A stretch of DNA of 50,130 nucleotides from Gammaproteobacteria bacterium (lineage in GTDB: Bacteria > Pseudomonadota > Gammaproteobacteria > PS1 > Pseudothioglobaceae), in assembly GCA_030739975.1 (NCBI GenBank), contig JASLYC010000087.1:1-50130 (forward strand). The letters run 5' to 3'. Below, one piece after another: positions 24,282-33,838 of the stretch. The notes beneath the pieces are model-generated. The model was not told where the DNA came from. It did not search any database and worked only from the letters and a program-made list of their open reading frames with translations. How positions within the stretch are numbered: the first letter of the stretch is position 1; each line of letters begins with the position of its first letter. Position numbers and translations under genes: made by a program.

Positions 24282-26759
24282 ATGCTAATAAATGTAAACC
24301 TGGATTCTATAAAGCCAAATAACGTAATAGTTTTGGCGAACAATAGACAAGTTGTCGCATTAAAAAATACCTGGGAAAAGCAAAAGAAGAACTCTAAAAT
24401 ACCCAAAATATTATCATGGAAACAGTATCTTGTTGATTGCTGGGATATAGAAAAATTTAATTCATCATCCAGATTAATATCAGAAATAGAATCTAGGTAT
24501 TTAATAGCAAAATCAATTAACAAATTTAATCAAAATACCGATACTCGATTACTAGAAGAAGTAATAAAAAATAATAATTACTGTTGTGATTATATTATTA
24601 GTTTATCGAAATTATCGAATTCTAAAGTGACTGAGTCTGAGTTATTTAGTAAATGGATTTATCAATACAGAAAGATAAAATCGAACTTTGATTTAATAGA
24701 TATTAATGATTTGCCAAGTCTGTTGATAAATAGCAATAATAATTATCCATCAGTTCATATATATGGATTTAAAACTCTTACACCTATTCAGGTATCTTTA
24801 TTTAGCAAGGTTGGATATAAAACCATTAAAACAATTGAATCTAAGAGCAATATCTCTAGTAAAGTTTTTAATTCAACAGTAAATGAAGTACAAAGAGCTA
24901 TTATATGGGCCAAAAAATTACATGAACAAGAGCCTTCAAAATCCATCGTCATTGTTAGTCCTAATCTTAGTGAAATGTTGCAACAATTCAGGTCATCATT
25001 TGACCAAGAGTCCAAGGAATTACTGAAACAGGCCAATAAAAAATCTTACAATATATCTTTAGGTTTGCCACTCATTCATTACCCTTTTATTCAAAATATA
25101 ATTTATTTACTTGAACTTAGCTATCAACTTCAAGAAAATGCAATACAAAGTTCGACCTTTATAAAGGCTATATCTTCAGTTTATGTAGCTGAATATATTA
25201 ATGAAAGGTCTGCAAGAGCAATGTTAGTAAATAAGGTATTGTCAATGCCAAGGAGTGAATTCAGTTTGGATGATATTAAAGACCAATTATCAAAATGTCC
25301 TACACTTGAATATATTACACGGCAAACATCAAAAATCAGTATCCATAATAATAACCTGGATTTTCATTTAGATAAATTTAATCAAATACTGAAGTTATGG
25401 GGCTTCACTACTAATAGAGTACTATCAAGTATTGAATATCAATTGCTACAAAAGTACCTAACAACTAGTTTAGAGCTTAATAAAATATCATATCTTTATA
25501 AAAAGACTAGCTACAAAAATGCCCTTATGGAATTAAAAAAAATTCTTCATCAAGTAATATTCCAGCCCAAAGGAGGCAAAAATCAAATTCAAGTACTTGG
25601 CTCTCTAGAGGCTGAAGGAATACAATTTGACTATGCTTGGGTTGTTGGAATGACTAATAAATTTCTTCCTGCTAATATTAACTCTACACGATTTATACCA
25701 TTCAAAATTAGTTCTGAATATCAAATACCGGGCAGCAACTATGAACTATTAAATAGAGACTCAATAAATACTTTAAATGGACTAAGTAGCCTAGCAGAAG
25801 AGGTGGTTTTTTCTTATGCAAAAATTCATCTTAACGAAGAGCAAATGCCAACACCATTTGTAGACTTTAGTAATGATGTTGAAGAGTTTAATGAAAAAAT
25901 TCATATTAACAAAAACATTCAGTATATAGATGACTCAATCACAAACAAGATATTAACTAAACAAATAAAGTCTGGTGTAGCAATAATAAAAGATCAGATG
26001 GCTTGCCCATTCAAGGGTTTTGTACACAGATTAAATATTGATACTCCTGAAAAACCACACATTGGACTAGACCGACGCGAACAAGGAAAAATTATTCATG
26101 ACGCTCTACAATTAATATACGAAGAAATAAAATCAAAAGAAACCTTAATGCAGCTAAGTAAAAGTAGGCTGGAAAGAATAATCGACTCGAAAATAAGCTC
26201 AGCCCTTGGCAAGGTTTGTAATTCAGAATTCATTAAAATTGAAAAAATAAGAGTATCCAAACTGATAAACAAATTTATTGAACAAGATAAGTTGAGAGAT
26301 GATTTTGAAGTTATATCTACAGAGCAAACAATTAAAGCTGACATATCAGGTCTAAATTTTAATATAAGACTTGACAGGCTAGATAAGATGAAAAATGGTG
26401 ACAAAATAGTTTTTGATTACAAAACCGGAAAGACATCAATAAATAGTTTGTGTACTGACCCAATCAACGAGCCGCAACTTCCAATTTATGCGGTTACAAA
26501 TAAAACTGAAGGTGCAGCTTTTATAGAGATGGCATCGAATAATGTAAGCTTTAAGGGAATTTCAAAGAACAAGAACTCTTTGCCAAAACAATCAAATCGA
26601 AGAAGTAGCTGTGGAGATTGGGATGATCAGCTTGAGATATGGAGACATCAATTAAATTCAGCAAGTAAAAATTTTCAAAACGGCAGAGCTGATGTTATGC
26701 CCCATAAAGGTGCATGTAAATATTGTGAAAATGACCTACTTTGTAGAGTCGAGAAATGA
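24282..26759 (+). CDS. AddB-like PD-(D/E)XK nuclease, 'probable DNA repair protein' family
   Basis: 825-aa protein resembling the TIGR03623 family of AddB/RecB-nuclease-like proteins. The C-terminal nuclease has IRLDRLDKM followed by VFDYKTGK with catalytic Asp712 and Lys714. Four Cys (575, 812, 815, 821; ACPFKGF and CKYCENDLLC) match the iron-sulfur staple seen in AddB-type nucleases. The N-terminal part looks like an inactive helicase core: no intact Walker A Lys motif is visible (NVIVLANNRQVVALK). No AddA/UvrD-type partner gene is adjacent, so how it is loaded or powered is unknown. Its 3' end overlaps cca by 24 bases. It is very AT-rich (13 G+C in the 60 bases from 24481). Confidence 0.82.
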   Translation: MLINVNLDSIKPNNVIVLANNRQVVALKNTWEKQKKNSKIPKILSWKQYLVDCWDIEKFNSSSRLISEIESRYLIAKSINKFNQNTDTRLLEEVIKNNNYCCDYIISLSKLSNSKVTESELFSKWIYQYRKIKSNFDLIDINDLPSLLINSNNNYPSVHIYGFKTLTPIQVSLFSKVGYKTIKTIESKSNISSKVFNSTVNEVQRAIIWAKKLHEQEPSKSIVIVSPNLSEMLQQFRSSFDQESKELLKQANKKSYNISLGLPLIHYPFIQNIIYLLELSYQLQENAIQSSTFIKAISSVYVAEYINERSARAMLVNKVLSMPRSEFSLDDIKDQLSKCPTLEYITRQTSKISIHNNNLDFHLDKFNQILKLWGFTTNRVLSSIEYQLLQKYLTTSLELNKISYLYKKTSYKNALMELKKILHQVIFQPKGGKNQIQVLGSLEAEGIQFDYAWVVGMTNKFLPANINSTRFIPFKISSEYQIPGSNYELLNRDSINTLNGLSSLAEEVVFSYAKIHLNEEQMPTPFVDFSNDVEEFNEKIHINKNIQYIDDSITNKILTKQIKSGVAIIKDQMACPFKGFVHRLNIDTPEKPHIGLDRREQGKIIHDALQLIYEEIKSKETLMQLSKSRLERIIDSKISSALGKVCNSEFIKIEKIRVSKLINKFIEQDKLRDDFEVISTEQTIKADISGLNFNIRLDRLDKMKNGDKIVFDYKTGKTSINSLCTDPINEPQLPIYAVTNKTEGAAFIEMASNNVSFKGISKNKNSLPKQSNRRSSCGDWDDQLEIWRHQLNSASKNFQNGRADVMPHKGACKYCENDLLCRVEK

Positions 26760-27815
26760 AGCAATAATTAGCTTTTTTTCCCTACTTATAGACATAGCTA
26801 TATTGCCTTTGTCAAATCTAGATGTGTCGATATTTGCCAGCAAGTCTCTAAGCTCAATTACTGGACTAATGTCAACCCCTAATAAGTCAAAAACCATAAC
26901 AACATCTTCGAATCTATCTTTACGCCTTACAGCGTCAGTTTCCTGAAAAAAATCAAATACCTTGTCGTTTGATTGCTGATAAAAGTTACAAACAAAGCTG
27001 TAGTATTTGCTTGTAATTAATGATAGTTGCCTATACTTTTTTGGACATTTTATTGAATCACAAAGAATTTCAATATTTGTAGAATTTTCATTAATAAGCC
27101 AAATAGCAAATTTAATAATTGACCTTTTGGTGTCGAGATTATCTAAATAAGCAAATTTGTTATTTATTAAACTATCTATAGTGGGGAATATTTTTTGGTA
27201 AGCGCCACATAAATACAAAATATTAAAAAATTGAGAGGGAGTTTCATATGATAATGCTTGATTTAACTCCTTAAATACCCTCTCCGGAGTTAACGCTGAA
27301 ACTTCTCCAGAAGATACCATACTTTTCATAAGTTTGATTGTTTCACTAGCTACACTAAATCCAAATGAGCTGAATCTTGCAGCGAATCTTGCCACCCTTA
27401 ATACACGAACAGGGTCATCAGAAAAGGCTTCTGTAATATGCCTTAATACTCCATCTTTTAAGTCTTTTTGGCCTTTAAATGGGTCAATCAAAGGCCCCTC
27501 GCCATCTAATTGTGCAATCGCGTTTATTGTAAGGTCACGTCTTGAAAGGTCTTCTTCTAGAGTAACCTTACTAGATACATTGAACTCAAAACCTTTGTAA
27601 CCAGGTCTTACACTTTTTTCTAGCCTTGCAAGTGCGAACTCTTCATGTTCTTTTGGGTCTAAAAATACTGGGAAATCTTTTCCTACTTGCTTATAGCCAA
27701 GACTTATCATCTCATCAACTGTTGAGCCGACTACTAGCCAGTCATTTTCAGTATCATCATTAGAAACGCCTAGCAATCTGTCCCTGATTGCACCGCCAAC
27801 TAAATATACTTTCAC
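26736..27815 (-). CDS. cca: CCA-adding tRNA nucleotidyltransferase
   Basis: Adds or repairs the 3' CCA of tRNAs. The 359-aa protein has the class II nucleotidyltransferase head MKVYLVGGAIRDRLLG, with DTENDWLVVG carrying the metal-binding acidic residues in place of the usual DxD. RRDLTINAIA and the tRNA-handling DPVRVLRVARFAARF, EVSALTPERVF are also present. It lacks the C-terminal HD phosphohydrolase domain of E. coli Cca (412 aa). The start is GTG (27813-27815). It converges on and overlaps the nuclease gene by 24 bases, so the two mRNAs are complementary at their 3' ends. Confidence 0.94.
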   Translation of the reverse strand: MKVYLVGGAIRDRLLGVSNDDTENDWLVVGSTVDEMISLGYKQVGKDFPVFLDPKEHEEFALARLEKSVRPGYKGFEFNVSSKVTLEEDLSRRDLTINAIAQLDGEGPLIDPFKGQKDLKDGVLRHITEAFSDDPVRVLRVARFAARFSSFGFSVASETIKLMKSMVSSGEVSALTPERVFKELNQALSYETPSQFFNILYLCGAYQKIFPTIDSLINNKFAYLDNLDTKRSIIKFAIWLINENSTNIEILCDSIKCPKKYRQLSLITSKYYSFVCNFYQQSNDKVFDFFQETDAVRRKDRFEDVVMVFDLLGVDISPVIELRDLLANIDTSRFDKGNIAMSISREKKLIIASFLDSTK

Positions 27816-27837
27816 ACTTGTATTTTCTAATAATTAA

Positions 27838-28224
27838 ATGCCATATAATACACGAATGGATTTAAATAAAAAACTTACACCTGAACAATATAAAGTGACT
27901 CAGCAATGTGGTACAGAACCTCCATTTAGTGGCAAATACTATAACCATTCAGAAGACGGTGACTATGTTTGTGTTTGCTGTGAACAAATACTATTTTCTT
28001 CTACTACAAAATTTGACTCTGGAACAGGTTGGCCAAGTTTTTCTGATATAACAAAAATTGAAAGCGTTAAGCTTATTGATGATAACTCATACGGCTATAT
28101 TAGGATTGAGGTTCGTTGCGCAAAATGTAATGCTCATCTTGGTCATGTATTTGATGATGGGCCAACACCTACAGGTAAACGTTACTGTATTAACTCTGCA
28201 TCCTTAGATTTTATAGAGTCATAA
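27838..28224 (+). CDS. msrB: Peptide-methionine (R)-S-oxide reductase
   Basis: Repairs R-methionine sulfoxide in proteins. The 128-aa protein has the zinc-binding pairs Cys45/Cys48 (YVCVCCEQ) and Cys94/Cys97 ([13 protein letters not shown]), DSGTGWPSF, and catalytic Cys117 in RYCINSASL. The resolving Cys at the GCGW position is Thr here (GTGW), so recycling may be direct or use another Cys. The ATG at 27856 (MDLNKKL) is an equally possible start; neither has a clear ribosome site. It overlaps ubiX by one base (TAATG). Confidence 0.95.
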   Translation: MPYNTRMDLNKKLTPEQYKVTQQCGTEPPFSGKYYNHSEDGDYVCVCCEQILFSSTTKFDSGTGWPSFSDITKIESVKLIDDNSYGYIRIEVRCAKCNAHLGHVFDDGPTPTGKRYCINSASLDFIES

Positions 28225-28835
28225 TGCAACCAAACAAGCCGATTGCAATTGCTATAACCGGAGCATCTGGTATGCCCTATGCTATCTCTTTACTGAAAAA
28301 CCTTATCGAAACTGAGCAACTAATATACGTTATGATATCTCAAGCGGCCAATACTGTGCTTGCAATGGAGACCAATCTCAGGGTTGGTAATGATACTTCA
28401 ACAATAGAAGAGAAATTAACGGATTATCTCAAGGCAAAAAAAGGACAAATCAAAGTTTTTTCAAAAAATCAATGGACGGCTCCAGTTGCATCAGGGTCAA
28501 ATCCTCCAAGAGCTATGGTCGTATGCCCTTGCACTATGAGTACATTATCTGCTATAGCTAATGGTAATTCTGACAACTTAATGCATCGTGCAGCAGATGT
28601 AGCAATTAAGGAAAATAAAAAACTAATTATAGTGCCAAGGGAAACACCTTACTCAGCAATCCATCTTGAAAATATGCTCAAACTTTCAAGACTAGGTGTT
28701 GTGATAATGGACGCTAATCCTGCTTTTTACCAAAAACCAACAAGTATTGAAGATTTAGTTAATTTTGTTGTAGCACGTATTTTGGACCATTTAGGTATTA
28801 AACACAAATTACAAAAACCATGGCAAGAAGACTAG
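28224..28835 (+). CDS. ubiX: Flavin prenyltransferase UbiX
   Basis: Prenylates FMN to make the cofactor for the UbiD decarboxylase of ubiquinone synthesis. The 203-aa protein starts IAIAITGASGMPYAISLLK with the FMN-binding GASG at 13-16. It continues with MVVCPCTMSTLSAIANG, the NLMHRAADVAIKENKKLI segment and VPRETPYSAIHLENML, all diagnostic of UbiX/Pad1. Translational coupling to msrB (TAATG) is clear. The 3' end faces the TauE-type gene with a 12-base gap and no terminator. Confidence 0.96.
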   Translation: MQPNKPIAIAITGASGMPYAISLLKNLIETEQLIYVMISQAANTVLAMETNLRVGNDTSTIEEKLTDYLKAKKGQIKVFSKNQWTAPVASGSNPPRAMVVCPCTMSTLSAIANGNSDNLMHRAADVAIKENKKLIIVPRETPYSAIHLENMLKLSRLGVVIMDANPAFYQKPTSIEDLVNFVVARILDHLGIKHKLQKPWQED

Positions 28836-28847
28836 TTGATAGTTTTA

Positions 28848-29630
28848 TTAAAACACAAGAACCATAAAGCCTAAAAACCCTAAAAATAAAGCAAACCCTT
28901 TTTTTAATTTCTTGCTATTAACTAAGTGTGTAACTTTGGCACCCAAAGGGGCAAATAATACACTCACAACTACTATACTTACTAAGGCCTTCAAATGAAT
29001 AAAGCCTAAACCCCCAGTAGCACTTTCTACTCCATAACCGGTCAATATAAAACCAATACTTCCTGATATTGCTATAGGCATACCTACTGCTGCTGATGTT
29101 GCAATCGCATTTTTTATTTCTACATTGTTATAGACCAAAAAAGGTGTTGTCATTGTCCCCCCTCCAATACCAACAATTGCTGAAACAAGTCCTATAATAT
29201 AACCTACAATCAGCCAAGTCCACCTTGATATAGCGTCCGCATGGCCAGAGGCACTCAACCCAAACCACATTATTAGTGCAACAGAAAGTTCAAAAAATGC
29301 AAAAAATATACGCAAAAAATCAAAACTCAAATATTTTGCAATTATTGCACCACTAAAAGCGCCAATTAATATTGTTGGGGTAAGATTTATAAAATTTTTC
29401 CAATGTATTGCTTTATGTTTGTGATGAGCCCAAACACTTGATATTGAAGTAAATACAATTGCTGCTAATGCTGTACCTATGGAAGTATGCATAAGTATAG
29501 ATTGATCGATAGTATTTGCCAATATATACAAAAGTGCGGGAACCATAATTAGTCCCCCGCCTACACCCAATAATCCGGCTACAAAGCCAGAAAATGCGCC
29601 AAGAAAAATTAACGGTACTATTTCAACCAC
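28848..29630 (-). CDS. TauE/SafE-family membrane exporter
   Basis: 260-aa polytopic protein with about seven or eight hydrophobic segments. The family's duplicated glycine-rich motifs are GAFSGFVAGLLGVGGGLIMVPAL at residues 10-32 and IVGIGGGTMTTPFLV in the second half. TauE/SafE proteins are thought to export sulfite, sulfoacetate or related organosulfonates. In a sulfur oxidiser, sulfite or sulfur-compound export would fit, but the family is broad and the substrate is inferred. Its start overlaps the upstream alpha/beta hydrolase by 13 bases. Confidence 0.85.
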   Translation of the reverse strand: MVEIVPLIFLGAFSGFVAGLLGVGGGLIMVPALLYILANTIDQSILMHTSIGTALAAIVFTSISSVWAHHKHKAIHWKNFINLTPTILIGAFSGAIIAKYLSFDFLRIFFAFFELSVALIMWFGLSASGHADAISRWTWLIVGYIIGLVSAIVGIGGGTMTTPFLVYNNVEIKNAIATSAAVGMPIAISGSIGFILTGYGVESATGGLGFIHLKALVSIVVVSVLFAPLGAKVTHLVNSKKLKKGFALFLGFLGFMVLVF

Positions 29631-30346
29631 TCACTAACTTCTGAAATTAATAGTTCATCTTTGTCATTAAAAAAATGATCTGAATTTACCATTTTTTGAA
29701 AGTAGGCTTTATTGTTCTTTGAAGCATTCAGTCTATCTTTAACACTTTCTAATACTGAACTTAAGTCTGAATCTCCATACAAATCAAACACAGCTATATC
29801 TATTTCTGGTAAGAATTTAACGGCATTTTTCCCCATACCTACAGCAACAAATCGTGTAAATGTATGCTCGTTATTAGCCAAAAAGTGTGCAGACATTACT
29901 GTTCCTAAACTGTGCCCTATAAGTGTAGTTGGGTTAAGGCCTTGAGCCTTCAAATAGTTAATAGCTGATACTATCCTGCTATCAGAATTAGGAAACAGTG
30001 GAATATAATCTGCACCATGCATATCATTCGCAAGTACCGGCATTTGAATTGACAATGTATTAAATCCATTCTCAGTCAGGCCAACCCTAAGTGGTTGTAT
30101 TACTTGCGTCCAGTCTGGATGGATACCAGTACCATGCACAATAATTGCAGCCTCACTGCCTTCCTCTTCATCAAGAGTAAATATGGAAAAAAATTCATGG
30201 TTATCTGTACTCAGCCATACAGGGTCACCGTCAAGTATAGCGTCTTCAATTTCTTCAGCCCAGCGAGCCTCCTTTTCATAGTCAGGCAAAACTTGGGCTA
30301 TCACCATATTGCTTATAGCAAATAAAAAAATCAATAGTTTTTTCAT
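29618..30346 (-). CDS. Exported alpha/beta hydrolase (DUF3530-like)
   Basis: 242-aa secreted or periplasmic protein with a signal peptide (about 1-17, LLIFLFAISNMVIA). The hydrolase fold has IIVHGTGIHPDW (oxyanion strand) and TLIGHSLGTVMSAHF with nucleophile Ser146. A likely Asp lies in FDLYGDSDL and a likely His in NSDHFF near the C-terminus, completing a triad. The pattern matches DUF3530, a family of unknown function. It overlaps the TauE-type gene by 13 bases, so the two are probably co-expressed. The start is divergent from tdk. Confidence 0.75.
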   Translation of the reverse strand: MKKLLIFLFAISNMVIAQVLPDYEKEARWAEEIEDAILDGDPVWLSTDNHEFFSIFTLDEEEGSEAAIIVHGTGIHPDWTQVIQPLRVGLTENGFNTLSIQMPVLANDMHGADYIPLFPNSDSRIVSAINYLKAQGLNPTTLIGHSLGTVMSAHFLANNEHTFTRFVAVGMGKNAVKFLPEIDIAVFDLYGDSDLSSVLESVKDRLNASKNNKAYFQKMVNSDHFFNDKDELLISEVSEWLK

Positions 30347-30420
30347 AAAATAGTACCTCTTGATCGATTAAACAAGAATATAAAGTATAAATTCAAAACA
30401 ACATTAATTTAACACTAAAT

Positions 30421-31059
30421 ATGATAGTTTATAATAATATTATTTACAATTGGATTCATATTCTGGCAAAGCTATATTTCTACTATTCTTCAATGAATGC
30501 GGGTAAATCAACATCTTTACTCCAGTCCGCCTACAATTATAAAGAGCTAGGCATGAAGCCATTCTTATTGACTGCAGAAATTGATGACAGGTATAGTGTA
30601 GGGAAAGTAACCTCAAGAATTGGTTTAGAGGCAAAAGCAAATTTATTTAATAAAAATAGCAATCTTTTCAAACTGATTTCGGAGCAGAATAAAAAAGAGA
30701 CAATTGATTGTGTACTGATTGATGAAAGTCATTTTCTAAGTAAAGAACAAGTTAAGCAACTAGGACAAGTGGTTGACAGGCTAGATATACCTGTTTTATG
30801 TTATGGAATTCGAACAGACTTTAGGGGTGAACTTTTCCCTGGTAGTCAGTATTTATTAGCATGGGCTGACAATCTTAATGAACTTAAAACTGTTTGCTAC
30901 TGTGGACGTAAAGCAACCATGGTGGTGCGACTTGATACTGATGGTAAAATTGTAAGTGATGGGAATCAGGTTGTGATTGGGGGCAATGACCAATATCAAT
31001 CAATGTGTAGACGTCATTTTGCTGAACATATCTGGCCTCATAAGATCTCTGAAAAATGA
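30421..31059 (+). CDS. tdk: Thymidine kinase
   Basis: Type II thymidine kinase that salvages thymidine to dTMP. P-loop SSMNAGKST spans residues 23-31; catalytic Glu102 is in VLIDESHFL. The sequence [24 protein letters not shown] and the zinc-site Cys residues (CYCGRKA, CRRH) are canonical. Homologues normally start at about MAKLYFYYS. Here the only in-frame ATG is 16 codons earlier, and ATT or CTG codons stand near the expected position. Either the N-terminus is extended or a rare start codon is used. It overlaps the patatin gene by ATGA. Confidence 0.95.
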   Translation: MIVYNNIIYNWIHILAKLYFYYSSMNAGKSTSLLQSAYNYKELGMKPFLLTAEIDDRYSVGKVTSRIGLEAKANLFNKNSNLFKLISEQNKKETIDCVLIDESHFLSKEQVKQLGQVVDRLDIPVLCYGIRTDFRGELFPGSQYLLAWADNLNELKTVCYCGRKATMVVRLDTDGKIVSDGNQVVIGGNDQYQSMCRRHFAEHIWPHKISEK

Positions 31060-32060
31060 AAGCTAAAACTCGCATACTATCTATTGACGGTGGAGGAATC
31101 AAAGGCATTGTTCCCGCGATAGTCTTAAATCATCTAGAAAAACGTCTCAAGCTTCTAAGTAATAACCCTAATGCAAGAATTGTTGATTATTTTGATTTAT
31201 TTTCTGGCACTAGTACCGGCGCTATAATTATTGCTGGTCTACTTGCACCTGACAAACATAATCGACCAAAATATAGCACTGAAGAAATCATCAATCTTTA
31301 TATAAAAAATGGCGATGTTATTTTCAACTCTTCTGTACTACAAGAAATAAAATCAGTTTCCGGGATTGTGAATGTTAAATATGAGCCTAAAGGTATAGAA
31401 TCTATCTTTGACGAATATTTTGGCAAAACTCAATTGAAGGACTTGCTAAAACCAACACTTATCCCGGTTTATGAACTATCAAGAGGAAAGAATTATTTTT
31501 TTCGTCAACAAAAAGCACAAATAAGTGAGCGCCATAATTATTACTTGAAAGATTTACTTAGGAGTGCAACTGCTGCAATTACTTATTTCCCTCCTTCTCA
31601 AATTTCTACAGTCAATAATAAAGCTCAGCGTTGTTTTATTGACGGTGGAGTTTTTGCTAATAACCCTGCACTTTCTGCCTATGCTGAGTTTCGTTATCAT
31701 AATCCAGAACTACATGCAAAAGACTCTATGATGCTTTCACTCGGAACTGGAACTCAAGTTACGCACCTAAACTGCGAAATGACTGCAAATTGGGGTGCCG
31801 CAGAATGGCATCACCAGGGGAGCTTTATGATATCTAATGCAATATCTTCTGTATCCCATTATCAGCTTAATGCAGTTTATGACAGTAGACCAAATTACCT
31901 CAGATTAGATGCATTATTTGATGATGCTCATTCAAGCAGTATGGACAATACTAAGAAAGACTACCTTAATTACCTTGTCTCCTTGGGAGAGACTATTGTA
32001 AATGAAAGACAAACAGATATAGAAGTCTTTGCACAAAAACTAGTTGAAATTGCGGAATAA
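31056..32060 (+). CDS. Patatin-like phospholipase
   Basis: 334-aa acyl hydrolase with the Ser-Asp dyad of the patatin family: oxyanion loop GGGIKG at 12-17, nucleophile Ser53 in GTSTG and catalytic Asp196 in [11 protein letters not shown]. No signal peptide is seen, so it likely acts in the cytoplasm or at the inner membrane, or is an effector. Patatins release fatty acids from phospho- or galactolipids. It is translationally coupled to tdk (ATGA) and converges on fadD of the beta-oxidation island 97 bases away. A link to fatty acid use is tempting, but the operon partner is tdk. Confidence 0.9.
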   Translation: MKAKTRILSIDGGGIKGIVPAIVLNHLEKRLKLLSNNPNARIVDYFDLFSGTSTGAIIIAGLLAPDKHNRPKYSTEEIINLYIKNGDVIFNSSVLQEIKSVSGIVNVKYEPKGIESIFDEYFGKTQLKDLLKPTLIPVYELSRGKNYFFRQQKAQISERHNYYLKDLLRSATAAITYFPPSQISTVNNKAQRCFIDGGVFANNPALSAYAEFRYHNPELHAKDSMMLSLGTGTQVTHLNCEMTANWGAAEWHHQGSFMISNAISSVSHYQLNAVYDSRPNYLRLDALFDDAHSSSMDNTKKDYLNYLVSLGETIVNERQTDIEVFAQKLVEIAE

Positions 32061-32157
32061 ATGAAAGAATAAAAGGCTCTGTGTGACTCTACTATTATTA
32101 ATATTTTCTGGTCTTATTGTTGTAGTATAGCCGGCATTCTCACCACACAATACAGCC

Positions 32158-33804
32158 TTAATGAAGATCTTTCAGCTCTCTTCTAAGAACCTTACCAACA
32201 TTTGATTTTGGTAATTCAGAAATAAATTCCACGAGCTTTGGCACTTTGTAAGCTGTAAGATTGTCTCTACAGAATGCAATTAACTCTTCCGAGCTTAGGT
32301 TTTGCCCCTCATGAACCACAACAAACACCTTAACAACCTCCTGAGATTTTTCATCCTCTACGCCAATACAACCACACTCCATCACCGCAGGGTGTTCACT
32401 AACCACAGCCTCGACTTCATTGGGATAGACATTAAAGCCAGAGACAATAATCATGTCTTTTTTCCGATCTATAATATGGACATAGCCAGCCTCATCAATT
32501 GTGGCAATATCTCCCGAATTAAACCAACCGTTCTCGTCTACACCGGAGTCTTCTATTTTCCAGTAACCTTGCATAACTTGAGGGCCACGAATACATAACT
32601 CACCCGCCTGTCCAATTGGCAAAATTTGACCGCTATCATCTCTAACCTCTACTTCAGTAAAAAGTGCGGCCTTACCAATACTACCAGTAAAAGCTGGAGA
32701 ATCATATTCCATCGAAGTTACTAGAGGGGATGTTTCTGTTAAACCGTAAGCTTGCAGCAATACTGTGCCAGTAACTTTCTCCCACTTTTCTGCAGTAGAA
32801 GGTAGGGTTGCCATGCCGCCTGATAATGCTCCAATAAAGTTACTAAAATCCAGCTTACGAAAATCTTCATTATTGAGTAATGCTTCAAATAAGGTATTCA
32901 CACCAGACATAACATGAAATTTTTGTTTTTTGAGCGTCCCAACAAAAGTTGGTAAATCTCTTGGGTTTGTAATTAATATATTTTTCGCACCATGATAAAA
33001 CAGTGCAAAGGTATGGGCTGTTAGAGCGAAGATGTGATACAAAGGCAAAGGACAAACCACAGTTATCTGGCTATCTGTTGGCTTATCGAACCATTTAGGA
33101 TTAAAGATATGGTATGCCTGAGCTGAGTTAGCCATTAGATTACGATGGGTAAGTATAGCCCCTTTGCTAACACCAGTTGTGCCTCCGGTATATTGCAAGA
33201 ATGCCATATGCTCAATCGGTAAATCAATATCGATAAAGGCCTCTTTAGTGTCGCCTTGCATCACCTTGCCAAAGGCAAGCGAATTGCTTAGGTTAAATTT
33301 TGGCACAAGCTTTTTAATTTTTCTTACAACAAGATTAATAATCTTTCCTTTAAAGCCAAGCAGATCTCCTACAGTGGTAAGAACAATTTTATCAACACTT
33401 GCAAGATTTGCACTAGCAACTACATGACCAGCACCCTCCCAACAAAGTAGTATGTGAGCTTTTGAATCTTTTAATACGTGCTCCAATTCACGCTTAGTAT
33501 AAAGAGGATTAATATTTACAACGGTCATTCCCGCTTTCAGAGCGCCATAAACAATAACAGGATATGCCATCATATTTGGCATCATCACTGCCACTTTGTC
33601 ACCAACGTTGGCATTTTTCGCAAACCATGAAGCAAGGTGGTTCACACGCTCAGCGAGCTGCCCATAACTCATCTCAACATCAAAACTCTCAAAGGCAATC
33701 GAGTCCTTATAACGACCACAGGCCGTGTTAAAAAAGTCTACTAAATTGCTATTATTTTGAAAAATTTCTGTTTCTTCGATACTCTTTGGCACTTTTTTAC
33801 TCAT
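32158..33804 (-). CDS. fadD: Long-chain fatty acid-CoA ligase
   Basis: Activates fatty acids to acyl-CoA via an acyl-adenylate, trapping them in the cell. The 548-aa ANL enzyme has the P-loop-like LQYTGGTTGVSKGAILTHRN, the A5 motif AYGLTETSP, A7 GWFNSGDIA, A8 DRKKDMIIVSGFNVYPNEVE and the catalytic A10 Lys in PKSNVGKVLRREL. A strong ribosome site, GGAGGA, precedes the start. It is the last gene of the fadE-fadN-fadA-DUF2889-fadD run, 34 bases after the DUF2889 gene. The exact chain-length preference cannot be read. Confidence 0.94.
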   Translation of the reverse strand: MSKKVPKSIEETEIFQNNSNLVDFFNTACGRYKDSIAFESFDVEMSYGQLAERVNHLASWFAKNANVGDKVAVMMPNMMAYPVIVYGALKAGMTVVNINPLYTKRELEHVLKDSKAHILLCWEGAGHVVASANLASVDKIVLTTVGDLLGFKGKIINLVVRKIKKLVPKFNLSNSLAFGKVMQGDTKEAFIDIDLPIEHMAFLQYTGGTTGVSKGAILTHRNLMANSAQAYHIFNPKWFDKPTDSQITVVCPLPLYHIFALTAHTFALFYHGAKNILITNPRDLPTFVGTLKKQKFHVMSGVNTLFEALLNNEDFRKLDFSNFIGALSGGMATLPSTAEKWEKVTGTVLLQAYGLTETSPLVTSMEYDSPAFTGSIGKAALFTEVEVRDDSGQILPIGQAGELCIRGPQVMQGYWKIEDSGVDENGWFNSGDIATIDEAGYVHIIDRKKDMIIVSGFNVYPNEVEAVVSEHPAVMECGCIGVEDEKSQEVVKVFVVVHEGQNLSSEELIAFCRDNLTAYKVPKLVEFISELPKSNVGKVLRRELKDLH

Positions 33805-33838
33805 ACATCCTCCTCTTTGGTTGTAGTTACCTACAAAT

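Noticed and set aside
32072-32160. Inverted segments AAGGCT..TGTGTG and CACACA..AGCCTT between patatin and fadD, possibly a two-way terminator.
   Set aside because: The arms are imperfect with bulges and enclose a loop of more than 50 bases; the fit is no better than chance, so it was not listed as a terminator.
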